A DNA stretch of 64,000 bases from contig JAFRMD010000023.1 of assembly GCA_017430835.1 (NCBI GenBank), forward strand, positions 1 to 64,000, given 5' to 3'. Position 1 is the first letter of the stretch. The number at the start of each line of letters is the position of its first letter. This DNA is from Methanosphaera sp. GTDB taxonomy: Archaea; Methanobacteriota; Methanobacteria; Methanobacteriales; Methanobacteriaceae. The position numbers and the translations under genes are program-made. Below the pieces are notes generated by a model. That model did not search any database and was not told the DNA's origin. It saw only the letters and a list, made by a program, of their open reading frames with translations. This document shows positions 17,896 to 27,255 of the stretch, in pieces.

Positions 17896-19056
17896 TTATT
17901 TGTTTAAAGACTCCTTAACCTTATCAAAGAATCCCTGTTTCACGTGGGATATTTCTTCTCCACTTTCAAGAGCAAACTCTTTAAGAATTTCCTTCTGTTT
18001 GTCGGATAACTTTTTAGGAACTACAACCTTGGTTTTTACGTATAAGTTTCCTTTACCGTTCCAGTTTACGTGTTTGATTCCTTCTCCACGTAGCTTGAAG
18101 GTTGTACCAGTCTGGGTACCTGCAGGAATCTTTACCGTAGCTCCTTTACCGTCTATGGTCGGAACTTCTATTTCTGTTCCTAGACATGCCTGCACATAGC
18201 TTATTGGCAATTCAATGTGTAAATGTTGGCCGTCACGTTCAAATATGTCATGACGTAGCACGTTGATGGTAACGTACAGGTCTCCTGATGGAGCTCCTCC
18301 TATGCCATCATCCCCTTCACCTGCCACTCTCAGTTTGCTTCCCGTTTCAACACCGGCAGGTATCGGGATGCTTATCTTGTTTGTGGTGCTTGTCAGGCCT
18401 CTTCCATGACATTCCTTACATGGCGTGTCAATGATTTGGCCTTCACCCTTACATGACGGACATGGACTTACTGTTGAAAATTGGCCTAATGGAGTGTTTT
18501 GCACTTGTCTTACCTGACCTGTACCGTTACAGCTTGAACAGGTATTTACGGAACTTCCAGGTTCGGCACGTGAACCGTTACAGTGTGGACAGCTTTTCAT
18601 GTGCCTTATGTCCATATCTTTGGATACTCCTGTTGCAACCTCTTCCAAAGTTAAGTCAATGGTTTCCATTATGTCTCTGCCACGATTGTTTGCCCTTGGA
18701 GATCCTCCAAAGCCGAAGAGGTCTTCGAAGATGCTTCCAAATCCGCCCTGACCTGATCCTCCTCCAAAGCCGAAGCCACTGAATATGTCTTCAAAGTTTA
18801 TGTTGTTGAATATGTCTTCCTGACTAAATCCATCCATTCCTGCATGTCCGAATTGGTCATATCTTTGTCTTTTTTCATCATCTGATAATACCCCGTATGC
18901 TTCGCTTAGCTCTTTGAATTTTTCTTCTGCGTCGGCATCATGGTTTACATCAGGATGGTATTTCATTGCAAGTTTTCTGTATGCTTTTTTAATTGTTTTT
19001 TTGTCAGCGTTTTTGTCAACGCCTAAAACTTCGTAATAGTCACGTTTTTCTGCCAT
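17896..19056 (-). CDS. dnaJ: Chaperone DnaJ (Hsp40)
   Basis: A 386-residue type I Hsp40 co-chaperone that delivers clients to DnaK and stimulates its ATPase. It has the J domain with HPD (KYHPDVN), a Gly/Phe-rich region, and four CxxCxGxG zinc repeats ([32 protein letters not shown]). The C-terminal substrate domain follows. The frame is open to 19095, but GGGGATGTG lies before the ATG at 19056 and homologues start [12 protein letters not shown]. The bacterial-type DnaK system is known in mesophilic methanogens and is considered acquired from bacteria. It is the last gene of grpE-dnaK-dnaJ. Confidence 0.97.
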   Translation of the reverse strand: MAEKRDYYEVLGVDKNADKKTIKKAYRKLAMKYHPDVNHDADAEEKFKELSEAYGVLSDDEKRQRYDQFGHAGMDGFSQEDIFNNINFEDIFSGFGFGGGSGQGGFGSIFEDLFGFGGSPRANNRGRDIMETIDLTLEEVATGVSKDMDIRHMKSCPHCNGSRAEPGSSVNTCSSCNGTGQVRQVQNTPLGQFSTVSPCPSCKGEGQIIDTPCKECHGRGLTSTTNKISIPIPAGVETGSKLRVAGEGDDGIGGAPSGDLYVTINVLRHDIFERDGQHLHIELPISYVQACLGTEIEVPTIDGKGATVKIPAGTQTGTTFKLRGEGIKHVNWNGKGNLYVKTKVVVPKKLSDKQKEILKEFALESGEEISHVKQGFFDKVKESLNK

Positions 19057-19184
19057 AACACATCCCCTTTTATTTAATACGAAAAAATTAGTCAATGGAT
19101 TTATTAATCCATTTTTTCCTATTTGTTGGATATAACTTGTTAAAAATTTTAGGGAAACTATTTGTTTCTCTGTTCTTTAGAGTT

Positions 19185-21050
19185 TTAGTCTTTTTTCTCG
19201 AAGTCAACGTCTATGGAGTCGTCATCTGCATCGTTTGCTTGTTGACCATTGTTTTGTTGAGCTTCTGCTTCTTGTTGTGCCTGTGCTGCTTGTGCTGCTT
19301 GCTGGTATATTTCTGCCCCTATTTGTTGTATTGTTTTGTCTAATTGGTCAGATTTTTCTTTTATTAAATCTAAATCGTCTTTTTCTATTGCATCTTTAAG
19401 TTCTGCTTGTTGGTCTTTAAGTAATTGTTGTTTGTCTTCTGATAATTGTTCTTTTAATTCTTCTAATGTTTTGTCGGTAGTGTATACTAAGGAGTCTGCA
19501 TTGTTTCTGATTTCAATTTCCTGCTGACGTTTTTTGTCTTCTTCTGCGTGTGCTTCTGCTTCTTTTACTTTTTGTTCTATTTCTTCATCTGATAGTTTGT
19601 TGCTTGATGTGATTGTGATTTGCTGTTCTTTTCCGGTTCCTTTGTCTTTTGCTGATACGTTGATTATACCGTTTGCGTCGATATCGAAGGTTACTTCAAT
19701 TTGTGGTGTTCCTCTTGGTGCTGATGGAATGCCTACCAATTGGAATCTTCCGAGTGTGGTGTTGTCGTTTGCCATTGGTCTTTCACCCTGTACTACGTGA
19801 ATGTCTACACTGGTTTGACCGTCTGCTGCTGTTGTGAATATTTGGCTTTTCTTGGTTGGGATTGTGGTGTTTCTTTCTATGAGTTTTGTTGCTACTCCAC
19901 CCATTGTTTCAATACCGAGTGATAATGGTGTTACGTCAAGTAGTACTAGGTCATCAATTTCTCCTGCTAATACTCCACCTTGGATGGATGCTCCGCTTGC
20001 TACACATTCCATTGGGTCGATTCCACGTTCTACTTTTCTTCCTACATATTCTTCCACGTATTTTTGGATTACTGGCATTCTGGTTGGTCCACCTACGAGG
20101 ATGATTTTGTCAATGTCACTGTTTGACATTTTTGCATCGCTGATTGCCTGTTTGATTGGTGATCCACATTTTTGTACGATTGGGTCTACGAGTTCTTCGA
20201 GTTTTGCACGTGATAGGTTCATGTTTAGGTGTAATGGTCCTGCCTGTGTTGCTGTAATGAATGGTAGGTTAATGTCTGTTGTTAGGGTTGTTGATAGTTC
20301 GATTTTTGCTTTTTCTGCTGCTTCTCTTAATCTTTGTGCTGCCTGGTCATCGTTAAGTAGGTCTACTCCGTTTTCTTTTTTGAATTCTTCTGCGAGATAT
20401 TTCATGAGTGCAGTGTCCATGTCTGTTCCACCGAGGTTGGTGTCACCGCTGGTTGATTTTACTTCGAAGATTCCGTCTCCGAATTCCATGATGGTTACGT
20501 CTAATGTTCCTCCACCAAGGTCGAATACGAGGATGTTCACGTCTTCTTCGTCACTTTTGTCTAATCCGTATGCTAAGCTTGCTGCTGTTGGTTCGTTTAC
20601 CAGTCTTAGTACTTCGAGTCCTGCAATTTTTCCTGCATCTTTGGTTGCTGTTCTTTGGTTGTCGTCAAAGTATGCTGGTACTGTGATTACTGCTTTTTGT
20701 ACAGGTTCTCCCAGGAAGCTTTCAGCGTCTTTTTTGATTTTTTGTAGGATTAATGCTGAGATTTCTTGTGGGGTGTAGTCTTTTCCCTTTATGTTGACTT
20801 TGTAGTCTGATCCCATGTGTCTTTTTATTGCACTGATTGTGTTTTCTGGGTTTGTTACTGCTTGTCTTCTTGCTGGTTCTCCTACCAATACTTCTCCATC
20901 TTCTGTGAATGCTACGTAACTTGGGAAGGATTTTCCGTATTGTGTTGCTCCTTCTGCACTTGGTATGATGGTTGGTTTTCCACCGATAAGTGCTGCTGCT
21001 GCTGAGTTACTTGTTCCTAAGTCTATTCCGATTACTTTTTCTTCTGCCAT
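19185..21050 (-). CDS. dnaK: Chaperone DnaK (Hsp70)
   Basis: A 621-residue Hsp70. The ATPase domain carries [33 protein letters not shown] and [16 protein letters not shown]. The conserved linker [14 protein letters not shown] precedes the substrate-binding domain, and the tail is rich in Gln and Ala ([17 protein letters not shown]) and ends in [11 protein letters not shown]. The ATG at 21050 follows GGTGATATTT; an upstream ATG at 21059 is rejected. Lies between grpE (57 nt away) and dnaJ (128 nt away). Regulation is probably through the operators at 21751-21763 and 21828-21840. Confidence 0.98.
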   Translation of the reverse strand: MAEEKVIGIDLGTSNSAAAALIGGKPTIIPSAEGATQYGKSFPSYVAFTEDGEVLVGEPARRQAVTNPENTISAIKRHMGSDYKVNIKGKDYTPQEISALILQKIKKDAESFLGEPVQKAVITVPAYFDDNQRTATKDAGKIAGLEVLRLVNEPTAASLAYGLDKSDEEDVNILVFDLGGGTLDVTIMEFGDGIFEVKSTSGDTNLGGTDMDTALMKYLAEEFKKENGVDLLNDDQAAQRLREAAEKAKIELSTTLTTDINLPFITATQAGPLHLNMNLSRAKLEELVDPIVQKCGSPIKQAISDAKMSNSDIDKIILVGGPTRMPVIQKYVEEYVGRKVERGIDPMECVASGASIQGGVLAGEIDDLVLLDVTPLSLGIETMGGVATKLIERNTTIPTKKSQIFTTAADGQTSVDIHVVQGERPMANDNTTLGRFQLVGIPSAPRGTPQIEVTFDIDANGIINVSAKDKGTGKEQQITITSSNKLSDEEIEQKVKEAEAHAEEDKKRQQEIEIRNNADSLVYTTDKTLEELKEQLSEDKQQLLKDQQAELKDAIEKDDLDLIKEKSDQLDKTIQQIGAEIYQQAAQAAQAQQEAEAQQNNGQQANDADDDSIDVDFEKKD

Positions 21051-21107
21051 AAATATCACCTTATATTTTTTTTTAATATCTTATATTTGTTATCGTAATT
21101 ATTTTTT

Positions 21108-21677
21108 CTATTTTTTACATACTTTAACTTTAGAGTATCTTATTACTTTTGAGTTTAGTGTGTATCCCTTTTGCAAATCTTGGATGATTTCGTTGTTTTC
21201 GTAATCATCGTTGTTTTCTGTCATTAGAGCTTCATGTTTAAAAGGATCAAATTTCTGGTGTTCCGTTTCTATTGCTTCTACACCTTCATCTTCTAAGATT
21301 TTGGTCATTTTTTTGTATATTAGTTCGACTCCTTCTCTTAGATTTTTGTCGTCTTCTACTTCAAGAGCTCTTTCCAGGTCTTCGTATGCCTCCAGTACTT
21401 TAAGAATTAAACCTTCATTGGCATATTTGACAAATTCCAGTCGTTCCTTTTCAGATCTTTTTTTATAGTTTTCAAAGTCAGCTTGAGTTCTTTGAATTTT
21501 TTCTTTGTATTGCTGTATTGTTTCTTCCTGTTTTTTTATGATGTCAACTACCGTTTCTTCTTTTTCTTCTTCTGTTTCAGATTCTTCATTGCTTTCTTCA
21601 TCGTTGGTTGAAACTTCTTCATCAATTTTTTCTTCTGTTTCAACATCTTCTGTTATTTTTTTTTCTTCTTCACTCAT
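21108..21677 (-). CDS. grpE: Nucleotide exchange factor GrpE
   Basis: A 189-residue DnaK co-chaperone that releases ADP. The first 60 residues are almost entirely Glu, Asp, Ser and Thr. A long coiled coil follows ([20 protein letters not shown], then [20 protein letters not shown]), and then the beta-rich head ([33 protein letters not shown]). First gene of the heat-shock operon, with its promoter in the shared region up to 21904. Confidence 0.95.
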   Translation of the reverse strand: MSEEEKKITEDVETEEKIDEEVSTNDEESNEESETEEEKEETVVDIIKKQEETIQQYKEKIQRTQADFENYKKRSEKERLEFVKYANEGLILKVLEAYEDLERALEVEDDKNLREGVELIYKKMTKILEDEGVEAIETEHQKFDPFKHEALMTENNDDYENNEIIQDLQKGYTLNSKVIRYSKVKVCKK

Positions 21678-21750
21678 CTGTTCACCCTTATTCGTTTTTT
21701 CTATTTTCTTTTTTGTTTTTAAGTCAGTTTAAGGGCTTTAACTATTATAG

Positions 21751-21763
21751 TAACCCTAAGTTA
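21751..21763. promoter_or_regulatory. Heat-shock operator dyad 1 (grpE side)
   Basis: TAACCCTAAGTTA is a TAAC-N5-GTTA dyad. On the minus strand a TATA-like TTTTATAA (21763-21770) abuts it, so a repressor bound here would lie between the TATA box and the grpE transcription start. The sequence resembles the CTAAC-N5-GTTAG site I recall for the Hsr1 heat-shock regulator of Archaeoglobus. Confidence 0.6.
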
Positions 21764-21827
21764 TAAAAGTATTTTTTGTTAATAATAACTTGTAATAAAA
21801 TAGTATATATACTTTATGGTATTTTAG

Positions 21828-21840
21828 TAACCTTAGGTAA
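21828..21840. promoter_or_regulatory. Heat-shock operator dyad 2 (regulator side)
   Basis: TAACCTTAGGTAA is a near-perfect dyad sharing AGTAACC-TA-G with dyad 1. It directly abuts the TATA-like TATTTATATA (21841-21850) of the regulator gene on the plus strand, a position suited to autoregulation. Confidence 0.6.
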
Positions 21841-21904
21841 TATTTATATAGGTATAACAATATAATAATATATAGGAAAAAAACCAAAACAACAAGGTGA
21901 TAAT

Positions 21905-22411
21905 ATGGATTTAGAAGCAGTACTGGATGTAATAGGATGCAAAACAAGAAGAGACATACTAGCACTCCTAACAGAAGAGCCAAGATTCGTAAGCCAACTA
22001 TCACAACAACTAAACGTGGGACAAAAAGCAATCATAGGACACCTAAAAGCAATGGAAGAACTAGGACTAATCAACCCATCCTACCAAAAAATAGAAAGGG
22101 GAAGACCAAGAAAATACTACGAAATATCACAGGACATAGAAATAAAAATCTTCATCAAACCCGACACAATCAACATGCACATGATGGGAGAAGAATTCAC
22201 AGAACTATACAACATCGAAGAAAGGCTATACCTAGGAGACCAAGATGCAATAGACGACCTAAAAACATTAATAACAAAATACAAAAACGCACAAAAATAC
22301 GCTGAAGAACTCTTAAATCAAGTAGAAAATCCAGAAAAACGTAAAACAAGAACAATTATAACAGACATAACCAAAACCAAAGCAATACCAGAATTTAACA
22401 TAAAAAATTAA
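21905..22411 (+). CDS. Winged-helix regulator (ArsR-type), probable heat-shock repressor
   Basis: A 168-residue DNA-binding protein. The N-terminal winged helix-turn-helix spans residues 3-85: [20 protein letters not shown], then [20 protein letters not shown] (recognition helix), then the wing [14 protein letters not shown]. The C-terminal half is helical ([20 protein letters not shown]) and may dimerise. It is transcribed divergently from grpE-dnaK-dnaJ and shares matching dyads with it. By analogy with Hsr1 of Archaeoglobus it may repress both directions; that role is inferred. A GGTGATAAT site precedes the ATG. Confidence 0.8.
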   Translation: MDLEAVLDVIGCKTRRDILALLTEEPRFVSQLSQQLNVGQKAIIGHLKAMEELGLINPSYQKIERGRPRKYYEISQDIEIKIFIKPDTINMHMMGEEFTELYNIEERLYLGDQDAIDDLKTLITKYKNAQKYAEELLNQVENPEKRKTRTIITDITKTKAIPEFNIKN

Positions 22412-22524
22412 AAAATATTAAATACTAAAAAATAAACAAATAATATTAATATATATAATAAACAGTACTAGAAAGTAAAGTACAATATAATATATTATAA
22501 AAAAAATTAAACATAGGTGAAACG

Positions 22525-23220
22525 ATGGATAAAAAAATTTTATTGTCCGTCTTAATAGTAGCTTTAATTGGAATTGTGGCAGCAACATACCAAATAAACT
22601 CAGGACAAGACATACTTAATCCACTATCAAGTGTAGAAACAGAAGAATCTCCAGTAACGGAAGCATTGACAGCACCACAAACAGATCAACAACAGCAGGC
22701 ACAACAACAAGCCGATGCTCAGGCACAGCAGCAGGCACAGGCACAGCAACAGCAGGCACAAGACAAAGCAAACGCTGAAGCACAAGCACAACAACAGGAA
22801 CAACAATCAAATGAATCAGCACAATCATCAGGATCACAAACAATCAATTCAGACAATCCATTAACAATATCTACTTCAGACTCATTATCAAATACCGGAG
22901 CCTCAAACACACAAGCAGTTGCAGACTCAAACACAAATAATCAAAATCAAGACCAAAACACCCAAAACACTCAAAACACCCAAAACATAGAACTCACATC
23001 AGCAGACATTATATCAATACTTCAAGATCAACTAGACAAAAGCAACTTGGTAATAGACACGGACAACTACAAATTCCTAGACGGAACATACCAAGTCAAA
23101 GCTTACCAAAAACAAACAAGAGAATATGCAGGAACATTCTATATAAGACCGGAAGATAAGTCATGGTACTTCATAGACAAATACGGGGATACAGTAGGTC
23201 CAGATGCACCTGAAGTATAA
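22525..23220 (+). CDS. Membrane-anchored Gln/Ala-rich extracellular protein
   Basis: A 231-residue protein of unknown function. An uncleaved or cleaved signal segment spans residues 4-22 (KILLSVLIVALIGIVAATYQ). Residues 52-100 are low complexity, mostly Gln and Ala, with QQQAQ runs. A Ser/Asn/Gln-rich linker follows with repeated QNT triplets (QNTQNTQN). The last 75 residues form a folded domain (ADIISILQDQLDKSNLVID, then TYQVKAYQKQTREYAGTFYI and RPEDKSWYFIDKYGD) resembling a small PepSY- or YpeB-like module, but not clearly enough to name it. AGGTGAAACG precedes the ATG. Confidence 0.65.
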   Translation: MDKKILLSVLIVALIGIVAATYQINSGQDILNPLSSVETEESPVTEALTAPQTDQQQQAQQQADAQAQQQAQAQQQQAQDKANAEAQAQQQEQQSNESAQSSGSQTINSDNPLTISTSDSLSNTGASNTQAVADSNTNNQNQDQNTQNTQNTQNIELTSADIISILQDQLDKSNLVIDTDNYKFLDGTYQVKAYQKQTREYAGTFYIRPEDKSWYFIDKYGDTVGPDAPEV

Positions 23221-23431
23221 ACGCCCCACCCACATTCCACTATTTTTCTTAAAATAATAAACTATTAAGGCAACATAACATCATAAAAATGTAGAGATAA
23301 ATTCTCAACTCACATTTTTTACTAAACACTAATTTTTAAGACCAAACAAATAAACCAATAAAAAAAAATATATACTATCCACATTAAATAGTATAGTATA
23401 ATATTCTAATAAAAAACATGAGGTTGTAATA

Positions 23432-23521
23432 ATGGATTTTGTACCCATAATATTGGTGATAATAGTAGGTATGATTATAGTTACACTAGTAGGTCAATTA
23501 TTTGGACGTTCAATGGACTAA
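23432..23521 (+). CDS. 29-residue single-span membrane peptide
   Basis: A complete small reading frame, MDFVPIILVIIVGMIIV then TLVGQLFGRSMD. It has one hydrophobic segment of about 19 residues followed by a short polar tail. A GAGGTTG ribosome binding site lies 7 nt before the ATG and a TATA-like AATAGTATAGTATAATATTC about 30 nt further up. The gap around it is otherwise featureless, so this is probably a real gene. No family recognised. A second peptide of the same size and layout is at 52412-52498. Confidence 0.5.
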   Translation: MDFVPIILVIIVGMIIVTLVGQLFGRSMD

Positions 23522-23745
23522 AACGGTCCAAATCATTAATCTACTTTAAAAAACATACCCCCTACCAAAAAACAAAAAAGCTATTTTTAAACTTTCCACC
23601 AAAAAAATATAAAAAAAACTATTTCTTAAAACTCACTAGAAAATCACATCCCTCAAAAACATCCAATAAATAATTTATACTATAATCAATAAAAATTATT
23701 AATAATAATTAAATATTTAAGAAAAATTAATTTTAGGAGAATTAC

Positions 23746-25533
23746 ATGTTACAGATACTGCCCGTTTTATTGATTTTTGCATTGTCCTTCTTATTCTTCA
23801 ATAACTTAACAACAAACACAAGCATGGATAAGAAAGTATCAGTAGTAATCCCCGCATTCAATGAAGAAAAATCAGTAAAACATGTGATAGATACAGTTAA
23901 ACAAGTAAAATCAATCACACAAATAATCGTAGTTGATGATGGATCAACAGATAATACATACAATATAGTTTCAAAAATAGAGGATGTAATTTTACTAAAA
24001 CACTCCAAAAATAAGGGAAAAGGTTCAGCAATGAAAACAGGACTGAACAAAGTAACCAACGACATAGTCCTATTCCTCGATGCAGACCTATCAGAAATAA
24101 ACAGAATCCAAATAGAATCAATAATAAAACCAATTCTAAACGATGAAGCAGACATAACAAAAACAAAATTTAAAAGAGAAGCAGGAAGAGTAACAGAACT
24201 AACAGCAAAACCGCTACTACAATTCTTCTTCCCAGAACTAAACTTCGATCAACCACTAAGCGGACAATTCGCATCAATAAAAAGCTTCCTTGATGGAATA
24301 GACTTAGAACACGATTATGGAGTAGACATAGGAATCGTACTTGATGCAGATGCTCAGGGAATGAGAATACAGGAAGTAGACATAGGAAACATAGTACATG
24401 AAATGTCAACACTCCAAGAACTAAATCTCATGGCAAACGAAGTAGTAAGGACAATAGTAGACCGTGCAATAGGATACGGTCGCTTAACCATGATGGACGA
24501 CCTTGGAAATGCAATCAGAATGGAAATAATGGGATTATCCCTAGTGACATTCGGAATATTCGGATTGTTCTTCATAAAATTCCTAACACCAATCCTATCC
24601 GGACTAATAATACTGGCAGGAATACTCATTTCAATATACTATATCTTCCGAATAATAAGAATGTCGGTACGAGTATACAAACAAAGTAAACTGCCATCAA
24701 TCCAAATACTAAAATCATTCATACACATGCACTTTCCAGTGGTAATATCAATATTCATACTCTTGGCAATAGTAATCTCACTGTTGGGCTCAGTAAACAT
24801 AACATCAAATGAAATATCAATAGAACCGGCAAGTAAAAACCTTGTAATATCAACTTCACCAGAACCAAGAAACAGTGTAGACATAAGAGGACCATACACG
24901 ATTGAAAGCGCATTAGAAAACGAACAACAACTAATAAGGCTACCAAACACGGCACTAAACACGCTCCATGCACAATATGGGGACTACATATACATAGGCG
25001 ATGATAAATACCAGCTAGAGCAGGCAGTAAACAACGAAAATGACCTGATAAGAATGCCCGAATTGGCCAGAGACTCACTAAATGTAAAAACAGAAACAGT
25101 AGTACGGGACAGTGACCTAAAAAGCATATTCGAAAAAACATACCTTCTACGAAACCTAAAACCCGATGAAAACATACTTGAAGGAGAAGACAAAAACAAC
25201 CAAACAAAACTAGAAATATTAAACAACACCAGCCTAAACATAGCATCAGAAATAACAAACCAACCACAACAGTCCAAAAATCTAATAATATACGTAAACG
25301 ATACAAAAGTTGGTCAAGTAACGGGTGCAATAAAAAACTCAACATACACAATCTACATAAACAACGCAACAACCAAAAATCTCTATTTAGATCCATCAAG
25401 CCAAGGAACAATATATAACACAACATACTCCACATCAGATATCAAAATAATACTCGAAGACTCAGAAGCAAACTCAACCAGCATATTCGCAGACAACAAA
25501 GCAAACATGAAATTTTTAAACATAAACCTCTAA
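23746..25533 (+). CDS. Membrane GT2 glycosyltransferase with large extracytoplasmic tail
   Basis: A 595-residue protein. Residues 1-22 are a hydrophobic segment. A GT-A family 2 domain follows, with SVVIPAFNEEKSVKHVI, IIVVDDGSTDNTY and the metal-binding VLFLDADLSEIN (residues about 28-225), close to dolichol-phosphate hexose synthases. Three membrane segments lie at about residues 262-310 and 330-355. The last 240 residues are Asn/Thr-rich and presumably outside the cell. They include a duplicated phrase (NEQQLIRLPNTALNTL and NENDLIRMPELARDSL). A GGAG at the right distance supports the ATG at 23746 rather than the ATG at 23824. Substrate unknown. Confidence 0.78.
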   Translation: MLQILPVLLIFALSFLFFNNLTTNTSMDKKVSVVIPAFNEEKSVKHVIDTVKQVKSITQIIVVDDGSTDNTYNIVSKIEDVILLKHSKNKGKGSAMKTGLNKVTNDIVLFLDADLSEINRIQIESIIKPILNDEADITKTKFKREAGRVTELTAKPLLQFFFPELNFDQPLSGQFASIKSFLDGIDLEHDYGVDIGIVLDADAQGMRIQEVDIGNIVHEMSTLQELNLMANEVVRTIVDRAIGYGRLTMMDDLGNAIRMEIMGLSLVTFGIFGLFFIKFLTPILSGLIILAGILISIYYIFRIIRMSVRVYKQSKLPSIQILKSFIHMHFPVVISIFILLAIVISLLGSVNITSNEISIEPASKNLVISTSPEPRNSVDIRGPYTIESALENEQQLIRLPNTALNTLHAQYGDYIYIGDDKYQLEQAVNNENDLIRMPELARDSLNVKTETVVRDSDLKSIFEKTYLLRNLKPDENILEGEDKNNQTKLEILNNTSLNIASEITNQPQQSKNLIIYVNDTKVGQVTGAIKNSTYTIYINNATTKNLYLDPSSQGTIYNTTYSTSDIKIILEDSEANSTSIFADNKANMKFLNINL

Positions 25534-25700
25534 GCAATAAACTCCAACTCATATTTTTTTTTCCAAAAATTTTCATAAAAAAATATACAATGTATAAAAT
25601 TTATTATAAAATAATACTAATTTACAAAACATTTATATACTAAACATTATAAATTATAAACTGTAAGAAAAAAAACATTAACAAAAAGTGGTGAAAAATA

Positions 25701-26777
25701 ATGATAAGATATACAATGTCTAACAAATGCAGGATTTACCCTAAAAAAGATCAAACAAAAAAATTCGAAGAAACATTAAAAATAACCACACAAGTATACA
25801 ACAACCTAAAACAACAATACATAAAAGACAAAAAAGAAAATCCAAAACAAAAATACCACAAGGAATACTTTTACAAAAACCTACAAGAACAAAAAAAACA
25901 ATACCCACAAATAAACAACATAGACAAAACAATACCAATAAACACATACCACGACATACTCACAGAAATACGCATAAAAAAAGAAAAAATAAACACAGAA
26001 TACAAAGAAACATCATCATTCAAAATACAAAAAAACAAAAACATAAAAATAAAAGACAAAACATTAACACTAGCAGAATACGGAAAACTAAAACTACACA
26101 CAGGAAAAAACAAATTTGGAAAAATAAAACAAATAAGAATAAAAAAACAAAACAACAAATGGTACGCAATAATAATATCAACATACTACACCGACAACAG
26201 AATACCAAAAAACAAAAAATGCATAGGAATAGACATAGGAATAAAAGACCTGATAACACTATCAAACGGAAAAAAAATCAAAGCACCAGACCTAACAAAA
26301 ATAGAAGAGAAAATAAAAAAGGAATACAGAAAACTGTCACGAAAAATATACGGAAGCCAAAACTACCAAAAACAACTAGAAAAACTCAAAAATGCAGAAC
26401 AAAAAAAGAAAAACATAATAAATGACACATACCACAAAATAACAACAAAACTGGTAGAAGAATACGACATAATAATAATGGAAAAACTAAAAATAAATCC
26501 AATGAGAAAAAACCACAGATACAGCAAAAACATACAAAAAATGAACTGGTACAAACTAACACAAATGATAAAATACAAATGCTACAAAAAAGGAAAAATA
26601 TTCATACAAGTAAGCTCACAATTCCCCTCAACAAAACTATGCAACAATTGCAACTACCTATACAAAGACATAACAATAGAAGAAAGAGAATGGACATGTC
26701 CAAAATGCAAACAACACCATGACAGAGACATAAACGCAGCAAAAAATATACTCAAAGAAGGACTAAAGCAAATATAA
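25701..26777 (+). CDS. tnpB: TnpB RNA-guided nuclease of the IS200/IS605 group
   Basis: A 358-residue TnpB (OrfB). The N-terminal half is very Lys-rich. RuvC residues are intact: Asp178 in CIGIDIGIKDL, Glu261 in IIIMEKLKI and Asp343 in HHDRDINAAKNI. A C4 zinc ribbon sits between the last two (Cys314, 317, 333, 336 in CNNCNYLY and CPKCKQ). TnpB proteins of this family are guided by an omega RNA read from the right end of the element. There is no tnpA beside it. GGTGA precedes the ATG. Codons are extremely A-rich like the neighbours. Directly downstream come three hairpin repeats that may be its guide RNA locus. Confidence 0.92.
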   Translation: MIRYTMSNKCRIYPKKDQTKKFEETLKITTQVYNNLKQQYIKDKKENPKQKYHKEYFYKNLQEQKKQYPQINNIDKTIPINTYHDILTEIRIKKEKINTEYKETSSFKIQKNKNIKIKDKTLTLAEYGKLKLHTGKNKFGKIKQIRIKKQNNKWYAIIISTYYTDNRIPKNKKCIGIDIGIKDLITLSNGKKIKAPDLTKIEEKIKKEYRKLSRKIYGSQNYQKQLEKLKNAEQKKKNIINDTYHKITTKLVEEYDIIIMEKLKINPMRKNHRYSKNIQKMNWYKLTQMIKYKCYKKGKIFIQVSSQFPSTKLCNNCNYLYKDITIEEREWTCPKCKQHHDRDINAAKNILKEGLKQI

Positions 26778-26790
26778 AAACAAAAAAACC

Positions 26791-27079
26791 AACCCATGGG
26801 ACATGGGGGTTAGCTTTGTAATTTATCTTTATGATATAACCAAAGAATCCCAAATATGGGAAGTCCACGATTATAACCCACGATTGACCCCCAAAAAACC
26901 CACGGAACGTGGGGGATAGCTTTGTTATTTATCTTTATGATATAACCAAAGAATCTCAAAAACAGGAAGTTCACGGTCAGAAAGCCTAGCTTAACCACCA
27001 AACCTCTGGAACAGGGGAGTAGCTTTGTTATTTATCTTTATGATATAACCAAAGAATCTCTAAACAAGGAGAAGTTCAC
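26791..27079. repeat. Three tandem two-hairpin repeats behind tnpB
   Basis: Units at 26791-26868, 26897-26974 and 27001-27079 (78, 78 and 79 nt) are separated by unrelated 28- and 26-nt spacers, so the period is 104-106 nt. Each unit starts with a 6-bp hairpin, continues with TAGCTTTGT, ATTTATCTTTAT and GATATAACCAAAGAATC (CTTTG/CAAAG second hairpin), and ends GGAAGTYCAC (GGAGAAGTTCAC in unit 3). The first stem differs between units yet stays paired: CCCATG/CATGGG, CCCACG/CGTGGG and CCTCTG/CAGGGG. This shows selection for RNA or single-strand DNA structure. It begins 13 nt after the tnpB stop, where an IS605-type right end and omega RNA are expected. Confidence 0.75.
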
Positions 27080-27084
27080 AAAAA

Positions 27085-27100
27085 CACTATATTTATAGTG
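27085..27100. terminator. Perfect hairpin after the repeat array
   Basis: CACTATA and TATAGTG form a 7-bp stem around TT, 5 nt after the third repeat. It may end the array transcript, though there is no T-run. Confidence 0.3.
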
Positions 27101-27200
27101 TAAGAAAAGGGAAAAGACAAAAAAAACAATAACTAAAATTTTTTTTTCAAAACCCCTCAATAAGAAAAAAATTCAAAAAATCATAAAATCCCCAAAAATA

Positions 27201-27224
27201 GAATGAAAAGAAATCTTTTCATTC
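27201..27224. terminator. Strong hairpin downstream of ubiD
   Basis: GAATGAAAAG (27201-27210) and CTTTTCATTC (27215-27224) form a perfect 10-bp stem with an AAAT loop. T-runs follow on both strands, so it can end transcription from the tnpB side and from ubiD on the minus strand. Confidence 0.6.
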
Positions 27225-27255
27225 ACCCCTATTTTTTTATTTCAACAAAAAAACC

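Noticed and set aside
19834..20778. 314-aa frame opposite dnaK
   Set aside because: It is antisense to a highly conserved chaperone, is Ser-rich as reverse reading of dnaK codons predicts, and has no initiation signals.
24755..25435. 226-aa Leu/Cys-rich frame opposite the glycosyltransferase tail
   Set aside because: Composition reflects the A/C-rich plus strand read in reverse, there is no ribosome binding site, and the plus-strand gene explains the region.
26810..27001. 63-aa minus-strand frame in the repeat array
   Set aside because: It only reads through the repeats, has no ribosome binding site and its sequence duplicates itself as the DNA repeats do.
26791..27079. CRISPR array
   Set aside because: Units of 78 nt with only three copies, strong internal hairpins and a tnpB next door do not fit a CRISPR repeat of about 30 nt, and no cas genes are present.
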